64,000 nucleotides of DNA from Ottowia flava (GCF_042680565.1 NZ_JBHUEJ010000015.1:186001-250000); one strand, 5' to 3'. Numbered from the stretch's first letter, positions 8,750 through 17,512 are shown. Notes: generated by a model from the sequence alone, not told the origin. A program made the numbers and translations.

Positions 8750-9648
8750 AGGATTTCCTTGAGCATGCGGTCCACGCCCTGCTGCCACGGCGGCAGGGTG
8801 AGGCCGAACACGGCTTGCAGGCGCGTGGTGTCCAGGCGCGAATTGTGCGGGCGCCGTGCGGGTGTCGGGAAGGTGTCGCTGGCGACGGGCTCCACCTCTT
8901 TTACTACCAATTCAGGAGCTGCCTGCGCAGATCTGTATTGGCCAAACACGTGATTGGCGTACGAAAACCAGGTCGTGTAACCGGCCGCCGCCAAATGGTA
9001 AGTACCGCCGTCTTCCGGCCGCGCCAGGCACTGGCGCAGGGTGTGGGCGGTGATGTCGGCGATCAGCTCTGCCCCCGTGGGTGCGCCCCACTGGTCGTCG
9101 ACGATGGTGAGGCGCTCGCGCTCGGCCGCCAAGCGCAGCATGGTGCGGGCAAAGTTGCCGCCGCGCGCCGCGTAGACCCAGCTGGTGCGAAAGATCAGAT
9201 GGCGACAGCCGCTGGCGCGGATGGCTTCTTCGCCGGCCAGCTTGGTCGCGCCGTAAACGCTGAGCGGGCCGGTGGCGTCGCCCTCGCGCCAGGGCGTGTC
9301 GCCGCCGCCGTTGAACACGTAGTCGGTGCTGTAGTGGACCAGCAGCGCACCCACCTCGGCCGCGGCCTGCGCCAGCGCGGCGGGCGCCTCGGCGTTCAGG
9401 CGCCGGGCCAACGCCGGCTCGCTCTCGGCTCGGTCGACCGCCGTGTGGGCGGCGGCGTTGACGATGGCCGCAGGGCGCAGTGCGCACACCGTGGCCGCCA
9501 GCGCGTCCGGGTCGTTCAGGTCGCCGTGCAAGGCGCCTTGGCCGTGGCGGTCCAGCGCCGTGAGCGGGCCGAGCGGCGCCAGCGCGCGCTGCAGTTCCCA
9601 GCCGACCTGGCCGTTCTTGCCCAGCAGGAGGATGCCGTGGCCCGCCAT
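8746..9648 (-). CDS. rmlD: dTDP-4-dehydrorhamnose reductase with an R60-derived segment
   Basis: Final step of dTDP-L-rhamnose synthesis: NAD(P)H reduction of dTDP-4-dehydrorhamnose. The 300-residue extended SDR has GKNGQVG near residues 10-16, NAAAHTAVDRAE, STDYVFNG and YGATKLAGE with the catalytic Tyr and Lys, then SWVYA. Residues about 234-250 (YRSAQAAPELVV and neighbours) are encoded by an R60 repeat in antisense orientation, read in frame, within the C-terminal substrate region. It lies 3 bases behind rmlB and overlaps rmlA by 4. Confidence 0.93.
   Translation of the reverse strand: MAGHGILLLGKNGQVGWELQRALAPLGPLTALDRHGQGALHGDLNDPDALAATVCALRPAAIVNAAAHTAVDRAESEPALARRLNAEAPAALAQAAAEVGALLVHYSTDYVFNGGGDTPWREGDATGPLSVYGATKLAGEEAIRASGCRHLIFRTSWVYAARGGNFARTMLRLAAERERLTIVDDQWGAPTGAELIADITAHTLRQCLARPEDGGTYHLAAAGYTTWFSYANHVFGQYRSAQAAPELVVKEVEPVASDTFPTPARRPHNSRLDTTRLQAVFGLTLPPWQQGVDRMLKEIL
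8898..8947 (+). repeat. R60 dispersed repeat inside rmlD
   Basis: The block AATTCAGGAGCTGCCTGCGC followed by AGATCTGTATTGGCC matches the element in reference orientation. The gene runs the other way and reads it as GCG CAG GCA GCT (A-Q-A-A), the same frame used by the antisense copies in the two carboxylase genes and the lipoprotein peptidase. Confidence 0.8.
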
Positions 9649-9651
9649 GCC

Positions 9652-10737
9652 TCAGGCAGCGGGCTGGGCCGCGCCGCCGTTCGACCCGTACTGCGTCGCC
9701 ACCCAGTCGCGGTAGCCGCCCGACTGCACGTCGCGCACCCAGGCGTCGTTGGCCAGGTACCACGCGATGGTCTTGCGGATGCCGGTTTCGAACGTTTCGG
9801 CCGGCTTCCAGCCCAGCTCGCGCTCGATCTTGCGGGCGTCGATGGCGTAGCGTCGATCGTGGCCCGGGCGGTCCTGCACGTGCGTGATCTGCTGGCGGTA
9901 GCTGCCGCCGGCCGCGCGCGGGGCCAGCTCATCCAGCAGATCGCACACGGTGTGGACGATGGACAGGTTGGCCTTTTCGTTCCAGCCGCCGATGTTGTAG
10001 GTCTCGCCCAGGCGGCCCGCTTCCAGCACGCGGCGGATGGCCGAGCAGTGGTCCTTCACGTACAGCCAGTCGCGCACCTGTTGGCCATCGCCGTACACCG
10101 GCAGCGGTTGGCCGGCCAGGGCGTTGACGATCATCAGCGGGATCAGCTTCTCGGGGAAGTGAAACGGGCCGTAATTGTTGGAGCAGTTGGTCGTCAGCAC
10201 CGGCAGCCCGTGCGTGTGGTGCCAGGCGCGCACCAGGTGGTCGCTGGCGGCCTTGCTGGCACTGTAGGGGCTGTTGGGCTCGTAGACGTGGGTTTCGGTG
10301 AAGGCGGGCGCGTCGGGCGCCAATGTGCCGTAGACCTCGTCGGTCGACACGTGCAGGAAGCGGAAGGCGGCGCGCTCGGCCTCGGGCAGGCCACCCCAAT
10401 ACGCCCGCGCGGCTTCCAGCAAGCGAAAGGTACCGACGATGTTGGTGACGACGAAGTCCTCCGCCCCATGGATGGAGCGGTCAACGTGGCTTTCGGCCGC
10501 GAAGTTGACGATGGCGCGCGGCCGGTGCTCGGCCAGCAGGCGCTCCACCAAGGCGCTGTCGCCAATGTCGCCCTGCACGAAGACGTGGCGCGGATCGTCC
10601 TGCACCGAAGCCAGGTTGGCCAGGTTGCCGGCGTAGGTCAGCTTATCGAGGTTGACGACCGGCTCGTCGCCCTGAGCCAGCCAGTCCAGCACGAAGTTGC
10701 TGCCGATGAAGCCGGCGCCGCCGGTGACAAGAATCAT
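9652..10737 (-). CDS. rmlB: dTDP-glucose 4,6-dehydratase
   Basis: Second enzyme of the pathway, converting dTDP-glucose to dTDP-4-keto-6-deoxyglucose with bound NAD+. The 361-residue extended SDR begins MILVTGGAGFIGSN (Rossmann glycine motif, residues 5-12) and has STDEVYG with the dehydratase Asp-Glu pair, SPYSASKAASDH with the catalytic Tyr and Lys near residue 158, and NNYGPFHFPEKLIP. It is the first gene of the six-gene minus-strand operon rmlBDAC plus two glycosyltransferases. Its promoter must lie in the 145 bases shared with the divergent phasin gene. Confidence 0.96.
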   Translation of the reverse strand: MILVTGGAGFIGSNFVLDWLAQGDEPVVNLDKLTYAGNLANLASVQDDPRHVFVQGDIGDSALVERLLAEHRPRAIVNFAAESHVDRSIHGAEDFVVTNIVGTFRLLEAARAYWGGLPEAERAAFRFLHVSTDEVYGTLAPDAPAFTETHVYEPNSPYSASKAASDHLVRAWHHTHGLPVLTTNCSNNYGPFHFPEKLIPLMIVNALAGQPLPVYGDGQQVRDWLYVKDHCSAIRRVLEAGRLGETYNIGGWNEKANLSIVHTVCDLLDELAPRAAGGSYRQQITHVQDRPGHDRRYAIDARKIERELGWKPAETFETGIRKTIAWYLANDAWVRDVQSGGYRDWVATQYGSNGGAAQPAA

Positions 10738-10882
10738 GAGATAGGTTTCCTTACCGCGGTGGCGGGCACTGCCGCCATGATCGCGCCGATTATTTCATTT
10801 TCGCCACCCCCTGCACCCACGCGACGCCCGCAGGCCTTGCGGCACAATGGGCGCGTCCGCTTTGTGCGCCCCATCCTGCACC

Positions 10883-11338
10883 ATGGCCACTTCCCGCAAG
10901 CGCCCTGCCGCTGACCCTGCAGATCCGACACCGACTCCAACGCCCGGCCCAGACAACGTCTGGCTGGCCGGCATGGGCGCGCTGGCTCAGGCTCAGGCGC
11001 GCGGCACCCAGGCCTTCGATGCGCTGGTGCGCGAAGGCTTGGCCCAGCAGGCCAAGGCGCGCGAGGCCGCCGAGTCCGAGATGTCCAAGGCCGCTGAGCG
11101 CCTGAGCGCCATGACGTTGGGCAGCGCCAACCCCTGGGACCGCCTGGGCGGCATTTTTGAGGGGCGCGTACAGCAGGCGCTGGAGCGACTCGGCATGCCC
11201 TCGCCGGAACTGCTGGCCGCGCTGTTGGCTCGAATCGAGGCGCTGGAAGCGCGCGTGGCCGTTTTGGAAAGCGCAACGCCCCCCGCCGGCGACCCGGTGC
11301 GCCGCCCGCGCGCCAAGCCCCGCTCCCCTGGAAACTGA
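10883..11338 (+). CDS. Phasin family protein (PhaI/PhaF type, polyhydroxyalkanoate granule-associated)
   Basis: Small amphipathic protein expected to coat polyhydroxyalkanoate granules. The 151-residue product has the family stretch WLAGMGALAQAQARGTQAF followed by a long helical region (about residues 25-120) with Ala, Gln and Glu, and ends in a short coiled coil and a basic Arg/Lys/Pro tail. ATG 10883 is chosen because an earlier in-frame ATG (10847) adds 12 residues of unrelated sequence; neither has a strong ribosome binding site. It is coupled by TGATG to the next gene and is divergent from rmlB. Confidence 0.78.
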   Translation: MATSRKRPAADPADPTPTPTPGPDNVWLAGMGALAQAQARGTQAFDALVREGLAQQAKAREAAESEMSKAAERLSAMTLGSANPWDRLGGIFEGRVQQALERLGMPSPELLAALLARIEALEARVAVLESATPPAGDPVRRPRAKPRSPGN

Positions 11339-12204
11339 TGTTGGCTTCGATCGCACAAACGCCTTTTTTTGACGCCCCTGACGCGGGGGCCCTGCGCCTG
11401 CAGCGCAAGCGCCTCGTCACCGCGCTGTCGGTAGCGGTGCTGGTTCACGCCGTGGTGCTGGTCGCGCTGGCCATGCCGCCGCGCTTTAAGCTGGGTATCG
11501 ATCGCGCGGACCCGGTGGTCACCCGCTGGATTCCGCTGCCGGCCACCCCCAGTCCGGGCGTGGCGCGCGAAGAACCCGCGCCCGCCGAACCCAGCCGGCC
11601 GAAGGCCGAAGCCCCTGCCAAGCCCAAGGAGCGCCCGGAGCGGACACGCCCCACGCCCCGTCCGGCACGCGATGACGACAAGTCTGCGGCGACCCAGGTC
11701 GCCGAAGCGCCGACCGACGCCGCTTCCGCCGCGTCGTCGCCGCTGCCCGAGGGTCAGGATCCGCTGCGCATGCTGCCGACCACACCCGAGCGCTTTCAGA
11801 TGCTGGACCGCCTGAGCCGCGATGTCGACGCCGACCCGTCGCTGTTCGCCCCCGGCAACGCCATCAGCGTGACGATCGACCTGAACGGCCAGCCCAAGGT
11901 CTGGCGCTTCATCATCGTGGCGGGAGAAACGGTGAAGTCGATGGGCGGGCTGGATGTGCCCACGTTGCGCCTGCTGCACTACCCTGAAAACGACCGCGAC
12001 GACCGGGTCGAGGTCTGGCTGGTGCCGCAGTTGGCATACCGCCCCATCCAGATCAACGTGACCTCGCCGGGTGCGCTCACCGCCCAAAACTACACGGCGC
12101 GCGCCGCGCTGGACCAGTTGGACCGGGCGGCGCGTGGTGAGCCCCCAGCCGGCACCGCGCTTGGCGCGGGCGCATCGGCCCCGAACAAACCGGCGTCCCA
12201 GTAA
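11338..12204 (+). CDS. DUF3108-like protein with a single N-terminal membrane anchor
   Basis: The 288-residue product has a short cytoplasmic N-terminus, a hydrophobic segment (about residues 28-47), a Pro/Ala/Glu/Lys-rich linker of roughly 75 residues typical of periplasm-spanning anchors, and a C-terminal domain from about 150. The last part (APGNAISVTI, then DDRVEVWLVPQLAYRPIQI) matches the end of the DUF3108 fold, but the usual first half of that domain is missing or very divergent. The start codon overlaps the phasin stop (TGATG). Function unknown; an envelope role is inferred from topology only. Confidence 0.6.
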   Translation: MLASIAQTPFFDAPDAGALRLQRKRLVTALSVAVLVHAVVLVALAMPPRFKLGIDRADPVVTRWIPLPATPSPGVAREEPAPAEPSRPKAEAPAKPKERPERTRPTPRPARDDDKSAATQVAEAPTDAASAASSPLPEGQDPLRMLPTTPERFQMLDRLSRDVDADPSLFAPGNAISVTIDLNGQPKVWRFIIVAGETVKSMGGLDVPTLRLLHYPENDRDDRVEVWLVPQLAYRPIQINVTSPGALTAQNYTARAALDQLDRAARGEPPAGTALGAGASAPNKPASQ

Positions 12205-12223
12205 GCCCCGGCAGCGTCACCCC

Positions 12224-12880
12224 ATGGCCAAGAAAGCGCCCCGCCGCACCGCCGAGCGCATTCTGGCCGCCACGCTAGAGCTGTTCAACCGCTTTGGCGA
12301 GCCCAACGTCTCCACCACCGTGATCTCGGCCGAGCTGAACATCAGCCCCGGCAACCTGTACTACCACTTCCCGTCCAAGGACGAGCTGGTCAACACCTTG
12401 TTCGACCAGTACGAAGCCCGCGTGGTCGTGCTGCTGGCCGCCAGTGACGACGTGCGCGACCTGGAAGACGCATGGTTCTTCCTGCACACGCTGTTCGAGC
12501 TGATCTGGGCCTACCGCTTCCTGTACCGCGACCTGAACCACCTGCTGTCGCGCAACCGCCGACTGGAAACGCACTTCCCCGCCATCCTGATGCGCAAGAA
12601 GGGCGCGCTGCGCGTCATGCTCGACCAGTTGCTGGCACCCGACGCCGACGACGCCGCCACGCGCGACGCCGTGGCCGCGAGCATGGTGGTGCTGCTGACC
12701 TATTGGCTCAGCTACGAGTACGTGCTGCAGCCGCGCACCGCGATGGAGCCTGAGAACGCGCAGGACGCCCTGCTGCGCGGCGCCTACCACGTGCTCAGCC
12801 TGATGGCGCCGCACCTACCCGACGCGCCGCGCGAGCACCTGAAAGCGCTGACCGAGGCCTACCAGCCCGCCATGGGCTAA
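12224..12880 (+). CDS. TetR/AcrR family transcriptional regulator
   Basis: Dimeric DNA-binding repressor. The 218-residue protein has an N-terminal TetR helix-turn-helix (about residues 8-55: RILAATLELFNRFGEPNVS, then ELNISPGNLYYHFPSKDEL) and an all-helical ligand domain. Its C-terminal half, rich in aromatic and Leu residues (FFLHTLFELIWAYRFLYRDL), resembles a TetR subgroup common beside lipid and PHA genes in betaproteobacteria. The target is unknown; it is the third gene after the phasin and DUF3108-like gene, so control of that cluster is a reasonable guess. No clear palindrome was seen directly before it. Confidence 0.85.
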   Translation: MAKKAPRRTAERILAATLELFNRFGEPNVSTTVISAELNISPGNLYYHFPSKDELVNTLFDQYEARVVVLLAASDDVRDLEDAWFFLHTLFELIWAYRFLYRDLNHLLSRNRRLETHFPAILMRKKGALRVMLDQLLAPDADDAATRDAVAASMVVLLTYWLSYEYVLQPRTAMEPENAQDALLRGAYHVLSLMAPHLPDAPREHLKALTEAYQPAMG

Positions 12881-12909
12881 GCTGCCGTGAACAACCGCCC
12901 TTGTTCACG

Positions 12910-13683
12910 ATGAGCGCCTGGACCCCTTGCCCGTTTGCCGCCGACAGCCCGTTCGACGTCGCGCGCGTGCGCGCGCTCTGGCCCGAGCTGCACGCCGTCG
13001 ATGCCGAGCCGTTGCCCGAGGACGAGGCGCTGTTGCACGGCTGGGCGCTGTTCCACACCGGCCTGTTTGAACAAGCGGCCGACACCGGCCTGGCCTCCGG
13101 CATCGACGGCTGGTCGCTGGCCAACCGCGCCACCGCGGCCCACGCCGCGCTGGTCGAGCCGAACGAGGGCGCGCGCCTGGAACTGTTCAAACGCGTGCAC
13201 CAGTTGGCCAGCGCCCAGGTGCTTCAGCGGCCGCAGCTGGCCAGCGCCTGGTACTGGCAGGGCTACGCGCTGGCGCGCTACGCACAGGGCATCCACGTGG
13301 CGCGCGCGCTGGCGCAGGGCCTGGGCAGCCAAGTGCGCGCGGCGCTGCACGCCACGCTGGCGCTCAACCCACGCCACGCCTACGCCCACGTGGCGCTGGG
13401 CGCCTTCCAGGCCGCGGTGATCGACAAGCTGGGCCCGATGGTGGGTGCCATGACCTACGGCGTCACGGCCCGCTCCGCGCTCGACCACCTCGAGCAAGCG
13501 CAACGCCTGGCGCCGCAGTCGGCCGCCGTGCTGCACGAATGTGCGGGCGCGCTGCTGCTGCTGGACGGCCGCGCCCGGCTGGACGAGGCCACGCGCCTGC
13601 AGGAAGCCGCCGCCCGCGTGGCCCCGCGCGACGCCGTGGAGCGCCTGTGGGTCGAGCTGGCCCGCACCAGCCTGGCGCTGTGA
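12910..13683 (+). CDS. Conserved helical-repeat (TPR-like) protein of unknown function
   Basis: The 257-residue product is almost entirely alpha-helical, Ala/Leu-rich, with TPR-like pairs (GWALFHTGLFEQAADTGLAS; ALHATLALNPRHAYAHVALG; ALDHLEQAQRLAPQSAAVLH). No signal peptide or catalytic motif is visible. Such proteins act as protein-interaction scaffolds. The ATG at 12910 is chosen; an upstream TTG at 12901 would add three residues. It lies between the TetR gene and the acyl-CoA-binding protein, both same strand. Confidence 0.65.
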   Translation: MSAWTPCPFAADSPFDVARVRALWPELHAVDAEPLPEDEALLHGWALFHTGLFEQAADTGLASGIDGWSLANRATAAHAALVEPNEGARLELFKRVHQLASAQVLQRPQLASAWYWQGYALARYAQGIHVARALAQGLGSQVRAALHATLALNPRHAYAHVALGAFQAAVIDKLGPMVGAMTYGVTARSALDHLEQAQRLAPQSAAVLHECAGALLLLDGRARLDEATRLQEAAARVAPRDAVERLWVELARTSLAL

Positions 13684-13779
13684 CCTGACGGCAGGTCACG
13701 CACGCCACAGCGCTAACATCCACGCCAGCCGACGCGCCGCAGGCTGCGCCGTCATTTTTCTGAACCCAGGAGTTTCGCC

Positions 13780-14037
13780 ATGTCCGACCTGAAAGACCGT
13801 TTCGACGCCGCCGTCGCCAATTCCAAAACCCTGAGCGAGCGCCCGGACAACCCGACGCTGCTGAAGATCTATTCGCTGTTCAAGCAGGCGACCGAGGGCG
13901 ACAACGAAGAAGCGAAGCCGGGCTTTGCCGACATCGTGGCGCGCGCCAAGTGGGACGCCTGGAAGAAGCTGGAAGGCACGAGCAACGACGAGGCGATGCA
14001 GCAGTACATCGACCTCATCGAAACGTTGAAGGGCTGA
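13780..14037 (+). CDS. Acyl-CoA-binding protein
   Basis: Small cytoplasmic carrier that binds medium- to long-chain acyl-CoA esters. The 85-residue length is typical. Family features are visible: F-x-x-A at the N-terminus, the LLKIYSLFKQATEGD block, PGFADIVARAKWDAWKKLEG with the CoA-contacting Lys and Trp residues, and the C-terminal AMQQYIDLIE. A ribosome binding site (AGGAG) stands before the ATG. The TGA is followed immediately by a GC-rich repeat. Prokaryotic ACBP genes are scattered and are often found in fatty-acid or PHA-accumulating betaproteobacteria. Confidence 0.93.
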   Translation: MSDLKDRFDAAVANSKTLSERPDNPTLLKIYSLFKQATEGDNEEAKPGFADIVARAKWDAWKKLEGTSNDEAMQQYIDLIETLKG

Positions 14038-14107
14038 CCCCCTGTGGCGCCGGAGGCGCCTTCCCCCTGCTCTCTTCGCGCTGCGCGCTTCGGGCAGGGG
14101 GGCAACG
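14037..14107 (+). repeat. GC-rich dispersed repeat directly behind the ACBP stop codon
   Basis: Contains TGGCGCCGGAGGCGCC, a C-run, then CTCTCTTCGCGCTGCGCGCTTCGGGCAGGGGGGCAACGC. The same arrangement occurs inverted at 60717-60789 behind another stop codon. Nested short palindromes (GGCGCCGGAGGCGCC) would fold in RNA, so a transcript-end or stability role is possible. Confidence 0.7.
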
Positions 14108-14246
14108 CCGATGCCCGGTACACGCCCGGGCATGGCGTTCGCTGGTATTGGCGCCCCGCTGATTGCAGGCGCGGCAGCATGAGGCACGGCCAACCGCCTT
14201 GCTGGTCATGGCGCGGCACTTTGCGCGTCGACGTATTTTTTAAGCC

Positions 14247-14301
14247 AAATCGGCCTCTGACCCTAGAGCAGATTGCGCGATCAGCTACTGAATTTCTAGC
14301 A
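14247..14301 (-). repeat. R60 dispersed repeat, intergenic (ACBP to lipoprotein gap)
   Basis: Inverted copy: AAATCGGCCTCTGACCCTAG, then GATTGCGCGATCAGCTACTG and AATTTCTAG. Together with the GC-rich repeat it accounts for much of the 320-base gap 14038-14357; nothing coding was recognised in the rest. Confidence 0.75.
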
Positions 14302-14357
14302 GCCCTGCGAATACAGGACGCTCGCTGGCACACGCAATGCGTCGGCGCGCAGCGCGC

Positions 14358-15485
14358 TCAACGCGTCGTCTTGTCGTCCTGACCCGCCTGCGCCGTCGCC
14401 GTCTCCAGCGCCCGCAGTTGGGCCAGCCGCTCGGCTTTGGGCAGCTTGCCCAGCGCCGCGACGGCGGCGTGAAAGCGCGGCCAGTCGCTGCCTTCTCGCA
14501 CAAACAGGGCTTCGAAGGCCGGCACCAGTTCGTCGTACGCGGCCTGCACGCCGAAAAAGGCGTTGTTGGCCTCGGCCACCCAGCGGTCGTAGCCGTCGTA
14601 GGGCGTGCCGGCCGCGGCCCAACGCGCTTTCAGGTCGGCGTAGCGTTGGCGAAAGCGCGCCACTGCTTCTTCTTTCATAGCTGCCAGCACAGTTGTATCA
14701 ATGCCTGGCGCCCCTTTTTGCTTGTAAACCGCGTTCAGGTCGTCGCGCGTCAGCCGGCTCAGCGCACGGAAGTCGCGCCGGCGCTGGTCGAAGGCGGCGT
14801 ACTCGCGCCGAGCCGCCTCGCTGGCGTGCGTGGCCAGCCAGCGCTGGCCGCCCAGACGCTCCACGGCCGTGGCGTACGACTCGTTGAACATGGTGTCGTC
14901 GTCCACGTACACGACCTGGTGCGCCAGCTCGTGAAAGATCATCCGCGCCAGCTCGCCCTCGGGGTAGCGGATGAAGGTGGAGAGCAGCGGGTCGCCCCCC
15001 ATCCAGTTCAGCCAGCCCAGCGTGGAATAGGCCGGGATGCCGTACACGCGCACTTCCAGCCCCTCGTCGCGCTGCAGCTGCTCGGCCAGCGCGCGCGCCT
15101 CGGCTTCGTCGTAGTAACCGCGGTAACCCACGCAGCCGACCACCGGAAAGCACCAGCGCTTGAGCGTCAGCGAATCCGGCGGCGCCGCCGCCACGTTCCA
15201 CACCGCCGCGCGGCGCTTCAGGTCGCTGTAGCGGTGGTAGCTGGCGTTGTCGGGCAGCGCCAGATCCGTGACTGCGAAGGCGCGGATGCGCTTGGCCAGT
15301 TCCAGCCGCTGGCGCAAGTCATCCGGCGTCGCCGGGTCGGCCAGCACTTCTTCCACCGGCTTGGCCGCGCCCATCAGCGCCAGGTGGCCCTGGATGGATT
15401 GGGCGTAGTAGCTGGCGGCGGTGCAGCCGGAGAGCAGCCAGGCGCCAGCCACGGCCAACAGCACCCAGGCCGCGCGCCGCTTCAT
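14358..15485 (-). CDS. Zinc-dependent aminopeptidase-like lipoprotein with an R60-derived segment
   Basis: The 375-residue product starts with a lipoprotein signal (KRR, hydrophobic stretch, lipobox LLSGC at residues 17-21), so it is predicted to be membrane-anchored in the periplasm. It has the zinc motif HELAH at about 185-189 and a downstream NESYATAVE that supplies the third ligand, as in the predicted aminopeptidase family PF10023. Residues about 255-274 (IDTTVLAAMKEEAV region) derive from an R60 repeat read in frame. The ATG at 15485 overlaps the stop of the molybdopterin oxidoreductase as ATGA. Substrate unknown. Confidence 0.83.
   Translation of the reverse strand: MKRRAAWVLLAVAGAWLLSGCTAASYYAQSIQGHLALMGAAKPVEEVLADPATPDDLRQRLELAKRIRAFAVTDLALPDNASYHRYSDLKRRAAVWNVAAAPPDSLTLKRWCFPVVGCVGYRGYYDEAEARALAEQLQRDEGLEVRVYGIPAYSTLGWLNWMGGDPLLSTFIRYPEGELARMIFHELAHQVVYVDDDTMFNESYATAVERLGGQRWLATHASEAARREYAAFDQRRRDFRALSRLTRDDLNAVYKQKGAPGIDTTVLAAMKEEAVARFRQRYADLKARWAAAGTPYDGYDRWVAEANNAFFGVQAAYDELVPAFEALFVREGSDWPRFHAAVAALGKLPKAERLAQLRALETATAQAGQDDKTTR
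14662..14720 (+). repeat. R60 dispersed repeat inside the lipoprotein peptidase gene
   Basis: Diverged copy in reference orientation: TTTCATAGCTGCCAGCACAG, then TTGTATCAATGCCTGGCGCCC. The gene reads the other strand, with GTG CTG GCA GCT in the shared antisense frame. Confidence 0.65.
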
Positions 15486-17512
15486 GCTGGCGCCCGCTCC
15501 ACCTGCACCGCACAGTCGTAAAACGTCGGCCCACGGCCCATGTCGGTCAGCTTCTGGCTGGTGACTTCGTTGACGTTGGTGCCGGCCAGGCCGAACTTGC
15601 GCCACCAGATGCCCAGGCCGTTGACGACGCCGGGGCGGGCGCGGGTGCTGACGTCGGCCTTGACGCGGTAGTCGCCGCGGGCGTTGAAGACGCGCACCAC
15701 GGCGCCGGAGGTAATGCCGCGGGTGGCGGCGTCATCGGGGTGGATTTCAAGCAGCGGCTCGCCTTCGATGCTGCGCAGGCTTTGCACGTTGACGAAGCTG
15801 CTGTTGAGGAAGTTGCGCGCCGGCGGCGAAATCATGGCCAGCGGGTAGTCGGGCGAGGCGCCGGCGGGCTCGTGGTTGGGGATGAAATCGGGCACGTCAG
15901 GCCCGCCAGACGTGCGCAGGCCGCTATCAAATTGGCACTTGCCCGATGCGGTGGGAAAGCCGCCTTCGGCGTACGGCGCATCGGGAATCGCCAGCGCGGC
16001 AAAGCCGTTTTGCAGCAGCGCGTTGAAGTCGATCTGTTTGCCGTAGGCCTGGCGGCACAGGGCTTCGTCGCTGTCGGCAAAGCACGGGGCGTCCAAGCCC
16101 ATGCGCGCGGCCAGGTCGCGGAAGATCTGGGCGTTGCTGCGCGCTTCGCCCATGGGCGCGATGGCCGGGCGGTTGAGCAGCACGTCGGTGTGGCCATAGG
16201 CCAGGTGGATGTCCCAGTGCTCCAGTTGCGTGGTGGCGGGCAGGACGATGTCGGCGTGGTCGGCCGTGTCGGTCAGGAAATGCTCCAGCACGACGGTGAA
16301 CAGGTCTTCGCGCTGGAAGGCGCGCACCACCTTGGGCGATTCGGGCGCGACGGCGACGGGGTTGCTGTTGTAGACCACCAGCGCCTCGACCTTGGGGCCG
16401 AAGTCGGCCGACGCTTCGCGCAGCAGATCGTCGCCGATGGTGACCATGTTGATGGTGCGCGGCGTGCGCCCGGCCAGCAGGTCGGGCCGCTGCAGCGTGG
16501 CGCGGTCGACCGGGAACTGGCTGGAGCTGGACAGCAGCACGCCGCCCGCGCGGTGGCGCCAGGCGCCGGTGAGCGCCGGCAGGCAGGCGATGGCGCGGAT
16601 GGCGTTGCCGCCGCCCGCGCAGCGCTGCACGCCGTAGTTGACGCGGATGGCGGCCGGTGTGGTGGTGCCATAGTCGCGCGCCAATTGCACGATTTGCGCC
16701 GCTGGCACGCCACAGGCCTGCGCGGCCCGCTTCGGATTCCATAGCATGGCGCGCGCTTTCAGCGCTTCCCAGCCGACCGTGTGGCGGGCGATGTAGTCGT
16801 GGTCCAGCCAGTCGTGCACGATCAGCTCGTGCATGATGGCCAGCGCGAGCGCGGCGTCGGTGCCCGGCAGCAGGGCGATGTGCTCGTCGCACTTGTCGGC
16901 CGTTTCGCTGCGGCGCGGGTCGATGCAGACCAGGCGCGCTCCGTCGCGGCGCGCCTGCTGCGCCAGGCGCCAGAAGTGCAGATTGCTGCCGATCGAGTTG
17001 CTGCCCCAGATCAGGATCAGCCGGCTTTCGGCGAAGAATTCGACCTTCATGCCGACCTTGCCGCCCAGCGTGCGGGTCACGGCCTCGCCGCCGGCGGTGG
17101 CGCAGATGGTGCGGTCCAGCAGGCTGGCGCCCAGCTGGTGGAAGAAGCGCCGGTCCATCGATTCCCCTTGCACCAGGCCCATGGTGCCGGCGTAGCTGTA
17201 GGGCAGGATGGCCTGCGGGTCACGCGCGGCGATGGCGCCCAGGCGCTGGGCGATCTCGTCCAGGGCGGCGTCCCAGGTGATGGGCTCGAACCGGCCTTCG
17301 CCCTTGGCGCCGACGCGCCTGAGAGGCGTCAGCACCCGTTCCGGATGGTTGGTCCTTTCGGCGTACTTCGACACTTTGGCGCACAGCACGCCGTCGGTCG
17401 ACGGGTGCGCCGGGTTGCCACGCACCCGGACGGCGCGGCCATCCTCGACGGTGGTCACCAGGCTGCAGGTGTCGGGGCAATCGTGGGGGCAGGCGCCAAC
17501 CACCTCAGCCAT
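15482..17512 (-). CDS. Molybdopterin oxidoreductase (DMSO reductase superfamily) with one 4Fe-4S cluster
   Basis: Predicted bis-MGD molybdenum enzyme of 676 residues. It begins with the cluster motif C8-x3-C12-x3-C16-x27-C44 (GACPHDCPDTC), then the Molybdopterin domain (WGSNSIGSNLHFW, CIDPRRSETADKCDEHI) and a C-terminal molydop-binding domain (DDAATRGITSGAVVRVFNARG). No Tat signal is present, so it is probably cytoplasmic. The substrate cannot be told; this subfamily is usually annotated as a generic molybdopterin oxidoreductase and has no dedicated electron-transfer subunit here. ATG 17512 is preferred to a GTG nine bases upstream. It overlaps the lipoprotein peptidase gene by 4 bases. Confidence 0.88.
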   Translation of the reverse strand: MAEVVGACPHDCPDTCSLVTTVEDGRAVRVRGNPAHPSTDGVLCAKVSKYAERTNHPERVLTPLRRVGAKGEGRFEPITWDAALDEIAQRLGAIAARDPQAILPYSYAGTMGLVQGESMDRRFFHQLGASLLDRTICATAGGEAVTRTLGGKVGMKVEFFAESRLILIWGSNSIGSNLHFWRLAQQARRDGARLVCIDPRRSETADKCDEHIALLPGTDAALALAIMHELIVHDWLDHDYIARHTVGWEALKARAMLWNPKRAAQACGVPAAQIVQLARDYGTTTPAAIRVNYGVQRCAGGGNAIRAIACLPALTGAWRHRAGGVLLSSSSQFPVDRATLQRPDLLAGRTPRTINMVTIGDDLLREASADFGPKVEALVVYNSNPVAVAPESPKVVRAFQREDLFTVVLEHFLTDTADHADIVLPATTQLEHWDIHLAYGHTDVLLNRPAIAPMGEARSNAQIFRDLAARMGLDAPCFADSDEALCRQAYGKQIDFNALLQNGFAALAIPDAPYAEGGFPTASGKCQFDSGLRTSGGPDVPDFIPNHEPAGASPDYPLAMISPPARNFLNSSFVNVQSLRSIEGEPLLEIHPDDAATRGITSGAVVRVFNARGDYRVKADVSTRARPGVVNGLGIWWRKFGLAGTNVNEVTSQKLTDMGRGPTFYDCAVQVERAPA

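Noticed and set aside
8740..10914. Long open frame of 724 codons on the plus strand opposite rmlD and rmlB
   Set aside because: Lies antisense to two clear rml genes; the translation is Val/Arg/Gln/His-rich without family motifs, as expected of a shadow frame at this GC content.
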